A stretch of 64,000 bases of DNA from assembly GCF_900114535.1 (NCBI RefSeq), contig NZ_FOTK01000007.1, positions 1 through 64,000 of the forward strand, read 5' to 3'. Under the pieces are notes generated by a model that made no database searches, was not told the origin of the DNA, and saw only the letters and a list, made by a program, of their open reading frames with translations. A program made the translations under genes and the position numbers. Within the stretch, counting starts at the first letter, position 1. Each line of letters starts with the position of its first letter. Shown here piece after piece: positions 45,346 to 55,546 of the stretch. The stretch comes from Methylobacterium pseudosasicola. GTDB lineage: Bacteria > Pseudomonadota > Alphaproteobacteria > Rhizobiales > Beijerinckiaceae.

Positions 45346-45429
45346 CGGCCGCGGCTCCCCTCCGCCCTGGAATGCGACAGCCTCGTCCGATCGAGGCACG
45401 TCGCGATGGCTGTCATCGTGGCTCAGCAT

Positions 45430-45759
45430 GCCTGAGTGGCCCTTGCGCGATCAGGCCGCCACGGGCGGTGCGATCGTCCATCGTGACCACGGCGTTCCGC
45501 GGAGCGTCGGCGAAGAATATTGCATTCCCTAGCATACAATCGGCACGGCAACATTAGGGCGCCCTGCCGATTGCCGGGCTGGGGCCCATGCGATGCGGGC
45601 GAAAACGCGTGTCGCGCGGTGCCAATTGGCCCCCGTGGCAAAGGCGTCGCAAATGCGCCAGAACGCCGGTCCGGCGACGCGTGTCGAAGCGTCGCGAACA
45701 GAGCGCGGGTCGCAGATGCCTCTGTGGTCGAGCGCGGAGGCAGGAGACCGGGACCCCGC
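45430..45759. other. Divergent region upstream of the efflux operon
   Basis: About 330 bases. The segment 45515-45550 (tattgcattccctagcatac) is lower in G+C and is the best place for the efflux promoter or operator. No regulator gene is present and no gene is recognised. Confidence 0.45.
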
Positions 45760-45981
45760 ATGGCCGACACGCTGGAACTGGACGGCTTGAACGAGCTGCG
45801 GGCCGCCCTTCTCGAAGAGCGGCAGACCATCGTCGCCTCGGTGCGGAAGCTGCGCGACACGCGCCGGCAGAAGGGCACCTTCGTGCTCGGCGACGGCGCG
45901 GCCGCAGGACCGCGGCTGGTCGCGGTGCAACACCAGATCGACGTCGTCGAATCCATCATCGCCACGCTGACGAAGGGTTGA
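45760..45981 (+). CDS. Small hypothetical coiled-coil protein
   Basis: A 73-residue protein starting at ATG 45760, after CAGGAGACCGGGACC. Two predicted helices (LNELRAALLEERQTIVASVRKL and VAVQHQIDVVESIIATLTKG) are joined by a linker with GTFVLGDGAA. No signal peptide or known motif. Shape suggests a small helical hairpin, but function is unknown. Confidence 0.55.
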   Translation: MADTLELDGLNELRAALLEERQTIVASVRKLRDTRRQKGTFVLGDGAAAGPRLVAVQHQIDVVESIIATLTKG

Positions 45982-46270
45982 TAGCGGCCCACCATGCGGA
46001 TGACACGCGCGGCCGAACGGATCGGACAGGTGCCACGTCTGCGTGTCCGTTTTGTTTCTCAAGGTTGCGCAAGCTTGCGGGTAGCTATGATCGGCGCCGG
46101 ATCCGGATCACGGGCTCATGCGGAAGCATCCGGTTGCAATGCGGTCGCCCGAACTCCCGTTCCGTCTGACGAAGCAGGCCGGTTGTACAGGTGATGCCTG
46201 TATTTGAGGCTGGACTGCGTAAGTGCTGTGCTGATACCGGACCTCAGCGCAAGGCGCGGGATACCACGAC
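45982..46270. other. Intergenic region between two small genes
   Basis: 289 bases without a recognisable gene; no convincing hairpin or promoter was identified. Confidence 0.4.
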
Positions 46271-46450
46271 ATGGACGCCTTCGATCACACCGATACGGCA
46301 ACTGAGACCGATGCGGCGATCGAGCAGCAGCCCAATGCCGACTTGATCGCCCTCTGGACAGCCCTGGAGGCGGATCGCCGCGCCCGCGACGAGCGGACGG
46401 CGCGGCTGCGGGCCATGCGCCTGATCGGCGGCTACGACGAGGCGGTCTGA
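46271..46450 (+). CDS. Small hypothetical acidic-then-basic protein
   Basis: A 59-residue frame starting at ATG 46271. An acidic N-terminus (DAFDHTDTATETDAA) is followed by a helical, basic part (IALWTALEADRRARDERTARLRAM). The codon pattern is strongly third-position G/C like its neighbours. RBS is weak, so this is a tentative gene. It is convergent with the next small gene. Confidence 0.45.
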   Translation: MDAFDHTDTATETDAAIEQQPNADLIALWTALEADRRARDERTARLRAMRLIGGYDEAV

Positions 46451-46464
46451 CGATTCGCCAAGCG

Positions 46465-46677
46465 TCAGGGCTCGCCAGTCTCTTCATAGCCCGGCAGACG
46501 GGACGCTAGGGCGAAGCCGACCGCCATGGCCATCGCCTCGGCCTGCGCGATCAGGGCTGGGTCGCCACTGTCTCGGGCGGCTTGGAGCAGCCCGACCGCG
46601 TGCTGTCCGAGCCTGATATCGATGTCGTGGTGGTCCGGTCGGTGCGCATCGCGTTCGTGCGGGCCGGGATCATTCAT
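46465..46677 (-). CDS. Small hypothetical protein linked to a cysteine hydrolase
   Basis: A 70-residue soluble protein. The N-terminus is rich in His and Asp (HERDAHRPDHHDIDIRLGQH), which might bind a metal; the remainder is helical (LLQAARDSGDPALIAQAEAMAM). Its ATG overlaps the stop of the cysteine hydrolase gene by four bases (ATGA), giving good support for a real, coupled gene. No known family recognised. Confidence 0.6.
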   Translation of the reverse strand: MNDPGPHERDAHRPDHHDIDIRLGQHAVGLLQAARDSGDPALIAQAEAMAMAVGFALASRLPGYEETGEP

Positions 46678-47288
46678 GAGTAACGTGCCGAGGGATTCGA
46701 AGAGGTCGACGCGGGCCTGAACGGCGCCGAGGCAGCGACCCAGGCTTGCGTGTCCATGACGTCCGCGAAGACGCGCATGACCGCGCTCACCGAGCGGTGG
46801 ATGTCGTCGGCCGAGATGCCTTCAAGATCGTGACTGGCCGAGGCGTCGGACAGAAAGGTGACCTCCTGTCCCCGGTGGAAACCGTCGATCGCCGTGGCGA
46901 GGCAGGCGGCCTCGCCGGCGAATCCCGCGATGACGAGCTGCGCACCGTCGCGCTCCATCGCGTCCGCGAAGGCGGGGCTGGCGTAGCAGGAGGGCCGGTC
47001 CCGATCGAAGACCATGTCGCAGCCACGCGGCTCGAAGCCTTCGATCCACCGGGCGAAGCGCGTGCCCGCCTGGAATAGGGGCGCCCCGATCCAGCGCACG
47101 TAGGCAACCGGGATGCCGCTGTTCCGGGCGTGATCGAGGGCGAGCCGGCACTTCTCCAGGGCCGACGCGATACCGGGCAGGGCCAGCGGCCGGCCGGCGA
47201 TCTCGTATTCCTGCTGCATGTCGACCAGCACCAGGACCGGGACGCTGCTCGGCCGGCGGTAGAGCGCCGGGTTCACGTGCCGGGTCAC
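46674..47288 (-). CDS. Isochorismatase-like cysteine hydrolase
   Basis: A 204-residue member of the isochorismatase/nicotinamidase fold. VPVLVLVDMQQEY carries the catalytic Asp and GFAGEAACLATAIDG the nucleophilic Cys. The usual Lys, expected in a motif before SxF, is not visible: the region reads MVFDRDRPSCYASPAF. It may therefore have altered chemistry. ATGA overlaps join it to the GNAT gene upstream and the small gene downstream. Confidence 0.82.
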   Translation of the reverse strand: MTRHVNPALYRRPSSVPVLVLVDMQQEYEIAGRPLALPGIASALEKCRLALDHARNSGIPVAYVRWIGAPLFQAGTRFARWIEGFEPRGCDMVFDRDRPSCYASPAFADAMERDGAQLVIAGFAGEAACLATAIDGFHRGQEVTFLSDASASHDLEGISADDIHRSVSAVMRVFADVMDTQAWVAASAPFRPASTSSNPSARYS

Positions 47289-48535
47289 CGCGCCGCCTGT
47301 TCGTCAACGGAAGGCCGCGTGACGGCCCGGCCACGCGACCGGTCCAGCGCGCCGGCCTTGTGCCATCGACCTTCGGGGCGGATGATCACGTAGGGATCCA
47401 CGCCGATCCCGATCGCCTCCGGATGCGGCTCGGCCTCCATCAGCATCTCGACATAGTCGAAATCCGAGAAAACCAGCTCCTGCGCGCCCTCGAACACCCG
47501 GAAGCCGAAGCGGCTCCAGAACCCGACGAGGCGTTTCTGGGCATGCCCGTAGAGGCGGCGATAGCCCTTGACCCGGGCCAGCTCGATTCCGGCCCGAACC
47601 AGGGCGAAGGCCATGCGGGTGTTGCGATACTCCGCGCGGACGGCCAGCCGCTCGATCTTGGCGAAATCGGCAAAGAACCGGATCCGCAGGCATCCGGCCG
47701 GCTCGTCGCCGACATAGCCGATGAGGTGCGTGGCCGAGAGGTCGTTGCCGTCGAACTCCTCCTCGTACGGGCAGGCCTGCTCGGCCATGTACACCGCCGC
47801 GCGCAGGGAGATGACGCGCGCCAGATCCTCGAAGCTGCGCGCCACGGCGACGCTGACGCCGGTGAGGCCGGGGCGGTGGCTGTCGTAGGGTGGAGCCATC
47901 TCCGGCGCGGGCGTACGTGCGAAGTGATAGAGACGGACGCTCGCTTCACTCCCTGCCGTAAAGCCAAGCGCCATGAGAAGATCAGCGCCTTCCGGGGTCG
48001 CAGCTCGGGCGTAGAAATCCACGCCTTGATACAGAGGGCTCGATAGCCGGTCGAAGACGAGCCCGACACCGCCGGCAAGCCGCCGACGCGCGTAGACCGC
48101 CCAGACATAGATTGCCGCAGGGCGTTCGTGCTGAGCTGCCAACATTGTGTCTGGCGGGTCGGCCGCATCGAAGGTTCCCGCCTTTAAGGAAGCGAGGCCA
48201 TCGGCGTTCAACATGAGGCAAGCCACGAAGCCCTCGCCGCGAGGTGAAGCGGCGTCAAACCGATGGCGCTGGGTGATCGCCAAGATACTGTCAGGGTTCT
48301 TCGATAGCACCCGCTGCACCGTGGCGAGAGGCGCAAGGTCTGGTAGGTCGACACGTGCCGCATTGACGAGCCGTGCGAGATCGTCCGGCGTCGGCATGAA
48401 GACGACGAGGTGCCGCGCAACGCGCTCGACTCGCATCGAGCTGAGACCGTGTCGCGGCGGCGGCGGAAGGGACGTCGGACCGAGCTGCGCCGGGTTGTGT
48501 GCCTGAAACATAGAGTGGGCGACGTGCACCGTCAT
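47285..48535 (-). CDS. Two-domain GNAT-type N-acyltransferase
   Basis: A 416-residue protein. The C-terminal half (from about residue 230) is a GNAT or FeeM-like acyltransferase: VYMAEQACPYEEEFDGNDLSATHLIGYVGDEPAG, then KIERLAVRAEYRNTRMAFALVRAG with the acyl-carrier-binding beta-4/alpha-3 region and FWSRFGFRVFEG. The N-terminal half (YVWAVYARRRLAGGVGLVFD, ADLLMALGFTAG) looks like a second, degenerate GNAT domain. ATG 48535 was chosen with AGG upstream; 48583 is possible. It leads a coupled three-gene unit divergent from a LysR regulator. Confidence 0.72.
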   Translation of the reverse strand: MTVHVAHSMFQAHNPAQLGPTSLPPPPRHGLSSMRVERVARHLVVFMPTPDDLARLVNAARVDLPDLAPLATVQRVLSKNPDSILAITQRHRFDAASPRGEGFVACLMLNADGLASLKAGTFDAADPPDTMLAAQHERPAAIYVWAVYARRRLAGGVGLVFDRLSSPLYQGVDFYARAATPEGADLLMALGFTAGSEASVRLYHFARTPAPEMAPPYDSHRPGLTGVSVAVARSFEDLARVISLRAAVYMAEQACPYEEEFDGNDLSATHLIGYVGDEPAGCLRIRFFADFAKIERLAVRAEYRNTRMAFALVRAGIELARVKGYRRLYGHAQKRLVGFWSRFGFRVFEGAQELVFSDFDYVEMLMEAEPHPEAIGIGVDPYVIIRPEGRWHKAGALDRSRGRAVTRPSVDEQAAR

Positions 48536-48632
48536 CGGATGACCTGTCATTCGGGAACGGATTGACGCTGCAGCACTTCGCATCTAGCGCTCCGGTTGTA
48601 TGTGTACGATTTGAAACAGGGGTGTTCCGCCG

Positions 48633-49646
48633 ATGGAACGGGTCCAGGTCGACCACGGCGCGATGCCCGATTGGCAGAGCGTGCGGGTGTTCCTGACCCT
48701 GCACCGATGCGGGAGCTTCCGCTCGGCGGCCGTAAAGCTTGGCCTCTCGATCAATTCAGTCCGTCGCCAAGTCAGCGATCTGGAGACGCGGATCGGAGCG
48801 CCGCTCATCACCCGTCACGTCGATGGCGTTCGCCTCACCGCGGAGGGGCGCTCAATCCTAGATGCAGCGATCCGCATGGAGACGGCCGCGTTCGGGCTAA
48901 TGCTGGCAGGAGAGTCCGCGCCATTCGCAGAGACCGGGGAGGTTCGTATCGCGGTCACCGAAGGCCTCGGCGCGTTTTGGTTGGCGCCGCGATTGGTGGA
49001 GTTTCAGCGGGGCAATCCGCGTCTAACGGTCGACTTGCGCTGCGCGATGGAATCCGCCGACGTCCTTCGACTAGAAGCTGATGTCGCGATCCAGCTCACG
49101 CGACCGACGAGCCCAGACCTGCGAATGGTCAAGCTCGGGCGCATGCACATCATGCCTTACGCCGCCCGCAGCTACGAGCAGACCTACGGACTGCCTGTGA
49201 CGCCAGTGGACTTGGTGCAGCACCGGATCGTTGTGCAAGCCGCTAGCCAAACGATCGGCCTGGAAAGTTACGCGAAGAATTTGACTGATTTTCCAGCAGA
49301 AATTCCGGTTTCTCTGAAGGTGAACGTCAGCAGTGCTTATTACTGGGCCATTGCTAAAGGCGCGGGTATCGGCTTGCTGCCGACCTACGCAACTGCAATT
49401 GGGGCACAGGTCGTGCCGGTGGACAATCTCGGCGTCTACGGCCTGGATATTTGGCTGACTTACCATCCAGATGCAGAGCGGATCGGCCGGGTGCGTCGCG
49501 TGATCGATTGGCTCCGCGCTTCATTCGATCCCGCTCGCTACCCGTGGTTCCGTGATGAGTTCATCCATCCCTGCGACCTGCCGAGCCGGATCCGAGGCGA
49601 GGCGCTTCCCGACCTCTTCGCGGGCTTCACAGCGATGTCGGACTGA
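48633..49646 (+). CDS. LysR-family transcriptional regulator
   Basis: A 337-residue regulator. The winged helix-turn-helix at the N-terminus ([47 protein letters not shown]) is followed by a two-lobed effector domain ([21 protein letters not shown]). The C-terminus is some 30 residues longer than average. It is divergent from the GNAT/cysteine hydrolase/small-protein genes, with about 97 bases between the starts, the usual layout for control of a neighbour. Confidence 0.88.
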   Translation: MERVQVDHGAMPDWQSVRVFLTLHRCGSFRSAAVKLGLSINSVRRQVSDLETRIGAPLITRHVDGVRLTAEGRSILDAAIRMETAAFGLMLAGESAPFAETGEVRIAVTEGLGAFWLAPRLVEFQRGNPRLTVDLRCAMESADVLRLEADVAIQLTRPTSPDLRMVKLGRMHIMPYAARSYEQTYGLPVTPVDLVQHRIVVQAASQTIGLESYAKNLTDFPAEIPVSLKVNVSSAYYWAIAKGAGIGLLPTYATAIGAQVVPVDNLGVYGLDIWLTYHPDAERIGRVRRVIDWLRASFDPARYPWFRDEFIHPCDLPSRIRGEALPDLFAGFTAMSD

Positions 49647-49714
49647 TCAACGGTGCCCTTGACCCCACGCCACGCATGATCCTTGCTCCCGTCGCCGCGA
49701 CGACGAGGTATCCC

Positions 49715-50335
49715 GTGCTGCTGACGCCCCGCGAGAAGGACAAGCTGCTCATCGCCATGGCGGCGCAGGTGGCGCGCAACCGTTTGGCGCGCGGGGTCAA
49801 GCTCAACCACCCCGAGGCGGTGGCGCTGATCACCGACTTCGTGGTCGAGGGCGCCCGCGATGGGCGCAGCGTCGCCGAGCTGATGCAGGCGGGGGCGAAC
49901 GTGCTCACCGCCGACCAAGTGATGCCCGGCATCGCCGAGATGATCCACGACATTCAGGTCGAGGCGACGTTTCCGGACGGGACCAAGCTCGTGACCGTGC
50001 ATCACCCGATCCGAGGCGCGGCCTCCACCGATGTGCCCGGCACGGTGACGACCTTGCCCGGCGAGATCGTGTTCAACGCGGGCGCGGACCGCACGGTGAT
50101 CACGGTGGCCAATACCGGCGACCGGCCGATCCAGGTCGGCTCGCACTACCATTTCTTCGAAGTGAATCCCGGCCTCGTCTTCGAGCGCGAGAAGGCGCGC
50201 GGGCAGCGCCTCGACATCGCACCCGGCACGGCGGTGCGGTTCGAGCCGGGCTCGACCCGGGAAGTGGTGCTGGTGCCGCTCTCGGGCGGGCGCACCGTGT
50301 ACGGGTTCCGCGGCGACGTGATGGGCAGCCTCTGA
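49715..50335 (+). CDS. ureAB: Urease gamma-beta fusion subunit
   Basis: A 206-residue fusion of urease gamma (residues 1-100, [38 protein letters not shown]) and beta (from [34 protein letters not shown]) subunits. GTG 49715 is taken as the start because GAGG lies six bases before it and the product begins exactly at the family N-terminus; ATG 49676 would add 13 unrelated residues. Such fusions occur in a minority of bacteria. Two bases separate it from ureC. Confidence 0.9.
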   Translation: MLLTPREKDKLLIAMAAQVARNRLARGVKLNHPEAVALITDFVVEGARDGRSVAELMQAGANVLTADQVMPGIAEMIHDIQVEATFPDGTKLVTVHHPIRGAASTDVPGTVTTLPGEIVFNAGADRTVITVANTGDRPIQVGSHYHFFEVNPGLVFEREKARGQRLDIAPGTAVRFEPGSTREVVLVPLSGGRTVYGFRGDVMGSL

Positions 50336-50337
50336 AG

Positions 50338-52065
50338 ATGGCCAACACTCCGAAGCCCGCCGCCCTCCCCCGCTCGGCCTATGCCGACATGTTCGGCCCG
50401 ACCACCGGGGACCGCGTCCGGCTCGCCGATACCTGCCTCGAAATCACGGTGGAGCGCGATTTCACCACCTACGGGGAGGAGGTGAAGTTCGGCGGCGGCA
50501 AGGTCATCCGCGACGGCATGGGCCAGAGCCAAGTCACGAACGCGGCGGGTGCGGTCGATACCGTGATCACCAACGCGGTAGTGCTCGACCATTGGGGCAT
50601 CGTGAAATGCGATGTCGGCATCGTGCGCGGGCGGATTTTCAAGCTCGGCAAGGCCGGCAACCCCGACGTGCAGCCCGGTGTCGACATCGTGGTCGGCCCC
50701 GGCACGGAGGTGATCGCCGGCGAGGGCAAGATCCTCACGGCCGGCGGCTTCGACAGCCACATCCACTTCATCTGCCCGCAGCAGATCGAGGAGGCGCTGT
50801 GCTCGGGCGTGACCACGATGCTGGGCGGCGGTACCGGGCCGGCGCACGGCACCTTCGCCACCACCTGCACGCCCGGCCCCTGGCACATCGCCCGGATGAT
50901 CGAGGCGGCCGACAGCTTCCCGATGAACCTGGCATTCGCCGGCAAGGGCAATGCCTCGCGGCCGGAGAGCCTTGTCGAGATGGTCCGGGCCGGGGCCTGC
51001 GCGCTGAAGCTCCACGAGGATTGGGGGACGACGCCGGCGGCGATCGAGACCTGCCTGTCCGTGGCGGATGCCCACGACATCCAGGTCATGATCCACACCG
51101 ATACGCTCAACGAATCGGGGTTCGTCGAGGACACGATCGCGGCGTTCAAGGGCCGGACGATCCACGCCTTCCACACCGAGGGGGCGGGCGGCGGCCACGC
51201 GCCGGACATCATCAAGGTCGCCGGGCTGCCGAACGTCCTCCCGTCGTCCACGAACCCGACCAGACCCTACACGAAGAACACGATCGACGAGCATCTCGAC
51301 ATGCTCATGGTCTGCCATCACCTCGACCCGTCGATCCCCGAGGACCTCGCCTTCGCGGAGAGCCGGATCCGCCGCGAGACGATCGCGGCCGAGGACATCC
51401 TGCACGATATCGGCGCGCTCTCGATGATGTCGTCGGACAGCCAGGCCATGGGACGGGTCGGCGAGGTCGTAATCCGCACCTGGCAGACCGCCGACAAGAT
51501 GAAGCGCCAGCGCGGCGCGCTCGCGGGCGACGCCTCCGGCACCGATAACCTGCGCGCCCGGCGCTACGTCGCCAAGTACACGATCAACCCGGCCATCGCG
51601 CACGGCGTGTCGAAGCATATCGGCTCGGTGGAGCCCGGCAAGCTCGCCGATCTCGTGCTCTGGACCCCGGCCTTCTTCGGGGTGAAGCCCGATCTTGTGC
51701 TCAAGGGCGGCAGCATCGCGGCCGCCCCGATGGGCGACCAGAACGCCTCGATCCCGACGCCCCAGCCGGTGCATTACCGCCCGATGTTCGGCGCCTACGG
51801 CCGCGTGCCCTACACGACGGCCCTGACCTTCGTCTCCCGGGCGGCGGTGGAGGACGGGTTGCGGGAGCGGCTCGGGGTGCAGAAGCAGCTTGTCGCGGTG
51901 GAGAATGTCCGTGGCGGCATCTCGAAGAAGGACATGGTGCTGAACGACGCGACGCCGGTGATCGAGGTCGACCCCGAGACCTACGACGTCCGGGCCGACG
52001 GCGAACTCCTGGTCTGCGAGCCCGCCGAGGTGCTGCCGATGGCGCAGCGCTATTTCCTGTTCTGA
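50338..52065 (+). CDS. ureC: Urease alpha subunit
   Basis: A 575-residue catalytic subunit hydrolysing urea to ammonia and CO2. Nickel ligands and active site are intact: [12 protein letters not shown], the carbamylated Lys in [35 protein letters not shown] and the flap MVCHHLDP with the flap Cys. Length and C-terminus MAQRYFLF are standard. It requires UreD, UreE, UreF and UreG for nickel insertion; ureD is not seen here. Confidence 0.96.
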   Translation: MANTPKPAALPRSAYADMFGPTTGDRVRLADTCLEITVERDFTTYGEEVKFGGGKVIRDGMGQSQVTNAAGAVDTVITNAVVLDHWGIVKCDVGIVRGRIFKLGKAGNPDVQPGVDIVVGPGTEVIAGEGKILTAGGFDSHIHFICPQQIEEALCSGVTTMLGGGTGPAHGTFATTCTPGPWHIARMIEAADSFPMNLAFAGKGNASRPESLVEMVRAGACALKLHEDWGTTPAAIETCLSVADAHDIQVMIHTDTLNESGFVEDTIAAFKGRTIHAFHTEGAGGGHAPDIIKVAGLPNVLPSSTNPTRPYTKNTIDEHLDMLMVCHHLDPSIPEDLAFAESRIRRETIAAEDILHDIGALSMMSSDSQAMGRVGEVVIRTWQTADKMKRQRGALAGDASGTDNLRARRYVAKYTINPAIAHGVSKHIGSVEPGKLADLVLWTPAFFGVKPDLVLKGGSIAAAPMGDQNASIPTPQPVHYRPMFGAYGRVPYTTALTFVSRAAVEDGLRERLGVQKQLVAVENVRGGISKKDMVLNDATPVIEVDPETYDVRADGELLVCEPAEVLPMAQRYFLF

Positions 52066-52098
52066 GCTATCGTGGGGCGGACGGACAGGAGGCCGGAG

Positions 52099-52584
52099 AT
52101 GGCGAAGGCCGCTTTAAAACCACCCCCGAAGGACGACCTCTACGAGACCGACTTCTTCCTCTGGACGCAGGCCCAGGCCGATCTGCTGCGCGCCCGCCGT
52201 TTCGACGAGCTCGACCTGGACCATCTGATCGACGAGGTCGCGAGCGTGGGCGCCAGCGACAAGCGCGAGATCCGCAACCGCCTGACCGTTCTGCTCACGC
52301 ACCTGCTGAAGTGGAAGTATCAGCCGGGGTTCCGATCCAGCAGCTGGAGGGGAACGATCATGGAGCAGCGGGCCGGCCTGGCCGAACTTCTCGATGCCAG
52401 CCCGAGCCTGCGCCGCTATCCCGGTGAGGTCTTCGCGATGTGTTACCTGTCCGGCCGCCGCAAAGCCTCGGAGCAGACCGGGATCGATTTCACCCTCTTC
52501 CCCGAGCAATTGCCGTTCACCCTGGAAAACGCGCTATCCGACGGCTTCCTGCCGAAGGAGCCTGATCTGATTGACCAATCCTGA
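52099..52584 (+). CDS. DUF29 family protein
   Basis: A 161-residue protein starting at ATG 52099 with a strong AGGAGG. The sequence [38 protein letters not shown] followed by [12 protein letters not shown] and [18 protein letters not shown] is the DUF29 signature. Members are frequent in cyanobacteria and alphaproteobacteria and have no known function. Here it interrupts the urease operon between ureC and ureE, five bases before the latter. Confidence 0.85.
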   Translation: MAKAALKPPPKDDLYETDFFLWTQAQADLLRARRFDELDLDHLIDEVASVGASDKREIRNRLTVLLTHLLKWKYQPGFRSSSWRGTIMEQRAGLAELLDASPSLRRYPGEVFAMCYLSGRRKASEQTGIDFTLFPEQLPFTLENALSDGFLPKEPDLIDQS

Positions 52585-52588
52585 CTCC

Positions 52589-53089
52589 ATGATCCGCGCC
52601 ACCCGCATCCTCCGCCGCGAGCACCTGTCCGGCGGCGAGATCGTCGACCGGGTCGTGCTCGATTCCGGCGAGCGCCACCGCCGCCGCGTCGCCATGCGCG
52701 GCGCCGGGGGATTGGGGTTCCTGCTCGATCTGCCGGAGGCCGCCGTGCTGGAGGACGGCGATGCCCTGGTGCTGGAAGATGGCCGGCTCGTCTGGGTCGA
52801 GGCTGCGCCCGAGCGGCTGCTGGAGATCCGCGCCGCGAGCGACCACGCCCTCAAGCGGCTGATCTGGCATATCGGCAATCGGCACATCCCGGCCGAGATC
52901 GGCGCGGAGGCGTTCTGGATCGCCGACGATCATGTGCTGGCCGACATGGTCCGGGGCCTGGGCGGCACCGCCGAGCCGGTGGAGCGCCCGTTCCGGCCGG
53001 AGGGCGGGGCCTATTCCGGCGGCCATGCCCACGCCCACGGACACGATCACCCGCATGGCCGGCACCATCACCACCACGCCGATGGCTGA
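52589..53089 (+). CDS. ureE: Urease accessory protein UreE
   Basis: A 166-residue nickel chaperone. The N-terminal part (RDVLDS-like [20 protein letters not shown]) and the C-terminal metal domain ([34 protein letters not shown]) are clear, and the tail is a His-rich run ([21 protein letters not shown] region) for nickel storage. ATG 52589 starts five bases after the DUF29 stop. It overlaps ureF at its end. Confidence 0.93.
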   Translation: MIRATRILRREHLSGGEIVDRVVLDSGERHRRRVAMRGAGGLGFLLDLPEAAVLEDGDALVLEDGRLVWVEAAPERLLEIRAASDHALKRLIWHIGNRHIPAEIGAEAFWIADDHVLADMVRGLGGTAEPVERPFRPEGGAYSGGHAHAHGHDHPHGRHHHHHADG

Positions 53090-53765
53090 GAATCTCGACG
53101 CGTTGCGCCTGATGGCGTGGCTGTCGCCGGGCTATCCGGTGGGTGCCTATGCCTATTCGCACGGGCTGGAATGGGCGGCCGAGACCGGCGACGTGCGCGA
53201 CGAGGCAAGCCTCGCCGCCTGGCTCGCTGATGTGTGCGCGCACGGCGCCCTGCGCAACGACCTGATCCTCGCGGCGCAGGCGCATCGGGCGGCATCCTCT
53301 AGAGGAGCCGAAACGATCATCGCCATCAACGATCTCGCCTTGGCCCTGGCCCCGTCGCGCGAGCTGCATCTGGAGACCAGCCAGCAAGGCCGCAGCTTCC
53401 TCGACGCGACGCTCTGCGCCTGGCCCTGCGAAGCCCTGACGGGCTTGGCCGAGAAACTTCCCGGCGCGGTGGCCTATCCAGTGGCGGTCGGTGCGGCGGC
53501 GGGCGCGCACGGGATGGCGCTGCCGCCCCTGCTCGCCGCCTACGGCCTCGCCTTCGTCCAGAACCTCGTCTCGGCGGCGTTGCGCGCGGCCCCCGTCGGG
53601 CAGGCTGCAGGCACGCGGGTGATCGCGGCCCTGACGCCCCGCATTGTCCGGCTCGCCGAAGCCGCCCTGGATGCGGATCTTGACTCCATCGGATCCGCTA
53701 CGTTCCGCCTCGATCTCGGCTCCTTCCGGCACGAGACGCAATATTCCCGCATCTTCCGATCCTGA
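53082..53765 (+). CDS. ureF: Urease accessory protein UreF
   Basis: A 227-residue helical accessory protein activating the UreG GTPase during nickel insertion. [31 protein letters not shown] is the UreF N-terminal signature, and the C-terminal [13 protein letters not shown] is typical. ATG 53082 overlaps the ureE stop by eight bases; ATG 53055 is an alternative but adds only low-complexity residues. Confidence 0.93.
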   Translation: MAENLDALRLMAWLSPGYPVGAYAYSHGLEWAAETGDVRDEASLAAWLADVCAHGALRNDLILAAQAHRAASSRGAETIIAINDLALALAPSRELHLETSQQGRSFLDATLCAWPCEALTGLAEKLPGAVAYPVAVGAAAGAHGMALPPLLAAYGLAFVQNLVSAALRAAPVGQAAGTRVIAALTPRIVRLAEAALDADLDSIGSATFRLDLGSFRHETQYSRIFRS

Positions 53766-53774
53766 GGACGCAAC

Positions 53775-54392
53775 ATGACCTCCGCGAACGGCCCGCTCCG
53801 CGTCGGCATCGGCGGCCCCGTAGGCTCCGGCAAGACGGCCTTGATGGAGCAGCTCTGCAAGCGTTTTCGCGAGCGCTACGAGATCTGCGCGATCACCAAC
53901 GACATCTACACCAAGGAGGATGCGCGGATCCTGACCGTGGCCGGCGCCCTGCCGGAGGAGCGCATCCTGGGGGTCGAGACCGGCGGCTGCCCGCATACGG
54001 CGATCCGCGAGGATGCCTCGATCAACCTCGCCGCGGTCGCCGAGATGAGCCGGCGCTTCCCGAAGCTCGATCTGGTGCTGATCGAATCGGGCGGCGACAA
54101 TCTGGCGGCGACGTTCTCACCGGAACTCGCCGACCTCACGCTCTACGTCATCGACGTGGCGGGCGGCGAGAAGATCCCGCGCAAGGGCGGACCCGGCATC
54201 ACCCGGTCGGATCTGTTGATCGTCAACAAGACCGATCTGGCGCCCCTGGTCGGTGCCGACCTCTCGGTGATGGAGGCCGATACGCAGCGGATGCGCGGCG
54301 CGCGGCCCTACGTGTTCGCGTCCCTGCGGAGCGGCGACGGCGCGGATGCCGTCGCGCGCTTCATCGAGGAGGCCGGCGGCCTCGGCCGCTGA
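53775..54392 (+). CDS. ureG: Urease accessory GTPase UreG
   Basis: A 205-residue SIMIBI GTPase that couples GTP hydrolysis to nickel delivery. P-loop [14 protein letters not shown], the nickel-binding CPH in [31 protein letters not shown] and NKTDLAP are all present. Nine bases after ureF; last gene of the urease operon in this window. Confidence 0.96.
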   Translation: MTSANGPLRVGIGGPVGSGKTALMEQLCKRFRERYEICAITNDIYTKEDARILTVAGALPEERILGVETGGCPHTAIREDASINLAAVAEMSRRFPKLDLVLIESGGDNLAATFSPELADLTLYVIDVAGGEKIPRKGGPGITRSDLLIVNKTDLAPLVGADLSVMEADTQRMRGARPYVFASLRSGDGADAVARFIEEAGGLGR

Positions 54393-54413
54393 CCGTCCCG
54401 CGATTTAAGCTGA

Positions 54414-54638
54414 TCAGCGGCCGGCGTCCGCGGAGCGCGACCGCGGCGATGCCTTCGACGACAGGCCCATCAACGCATCGAGCCGGCTCATCCGAGCGTC
54501 GAAATCCTTCAGCGCCGATTCGCGCGCCTTGATGGCGGGATTGGGCAGAGGCTTGGCGTGAACACGGGCCGAACGGGCTTCCGCGGCCGGAACAATGAGG
54601 AGCGTAGCAAGGGGTAGCACGATCAGAGCACGAATCAT
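54414..54638 (-). CDS. Small exported protein
   Basis: A 74-residue protein with a signal peptide (MIRALIVLPLATLLIVPAAEA) and a basic mature part (RSARVHAKPLPNPAIKARES, LKDFDARMSRLDALMG). It has no Cys and no known motif. It faces the urease operon end to end. Confidence 0.6.
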   Translation of the reverse strand: MIRALIVLPLATLLIVPAAEARSARVHAKPLPNPAIKARESALKDFDARMSRLDALMGLSSKASPRSRSADAGR

Positions 54639-54772
54639 GACGACGGTCCCTCATGGATTCGCTGCTTGGCGCAGCAGGCTCGTGAAAAAGGTATAATCGC
54701 CCGAAGCGTGGCTGCGTGCGCGAGCGCACGTCTCGGAAATGTCATGCGGCGGGCAGCCGGATGAGCAAGGTT

Positions 54773-55546
54773 TCAGGCGCGCGAGCGCCGGACGGTCAGC
54801 CAGGAAGCCAGCAGCACGAAGGCGCTGACCAGCACGATCAGGAGCGTCGAGGCAGCGTTGATCTCTGGATTCACCCCGAGCCGGACTTGGCCGTAGAGCC
54901 GCATCGGCAGGGTGGTCGAGCCCGGGCCCGAGACGAAGCTCGCGATGACGAGGTCGTCGAGCGACAGGGTGAAGGCCAGGAGCGCGCCGGCCAGCACGGC
55001 GGGCGCCAGCAGCGGCAGCGTGATGGTGAGGAACACGCGCAGCGGTCCCGCGCCGAGATCGGCGGCTGCCTCTTCGAGGCCGCGGTCGAGCCCGCGCAGG
55101 CGCGCCGCCACGACGACGGCGACGAAGCCGGTGCAGAACGTCGCGTGCGCGATCACGATCGTCGCGAGGCCCCGGTCGATTCCGATGCCGATGAACATCA
55201 GGAGGAGTGACAGGCCGATCATCACCTCCGGCATCACCATCGGCCCGAAGATCAGCCCTGTGAATAGTGCCCGTCCGCGGAAGCGGCCGTGGCGCTCCAG
55301 GGCCAGGGCCGCGAGGGTGCCGAGGATCGTGGCGATCAGGCTCGCCAGCAGCGCGACCCTCAAGGATACCCAGGCCGCCGCCATCAGTGGCGCATCGGCC
55401 AGTAGCGCGCCGTACCACTTCGTCGAGAAGCCGCCCCAGACGGTGACCAGGGTCGAGGCGTTGAACGAGTAGGCGATCAGCACCAGGATCGGCGCGTAGA
55501 GGAAGCCGAGCCCGAGCACGAGGGCGGCGCGGGTCACCCAGGTCAT
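54773..55546 (-). CDS. potI: Putrescine-type ABC transporter permease
   Basis: A 257-residue permease with six spans, of the PotC/PotI polyamine class. WGGFSTKWYGALL in the first periplasmic loop is characteristic, and the EAA loop is GLEEAAADLGAGPLRVFLTITLPLL. The DLVIASFVSGPGSTTLP stretch matches polyamine permeases. Its start overlaps the potH stop (ATGA). The long upstream frame of the ORF is not conserved; ATG 55546 is the start. Confidence 0.88.
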   Translation of the reverse strand: MTWVTRAALVLGLGFLYAPILVLIAYSFNASTLVTVWGGFSTKWYGALLADAPLMAAAWVSLRVALLASLIATILGTLAALALERHGRFRGRALFTGLIFGPMVMPEVMIGLSLLLMFIGIGIDRGLATIVIAHATFCTGFVAVVVAARLRGLDRGLEEAAADLGAGPLRVFLTITLPLLAPAVLAGALLAFTLSLDDLVIASFVSGPGSTTLPMRLYGQVRLGVNPEINAASTLLIVLVSAFVLLASWLTVRRSRA

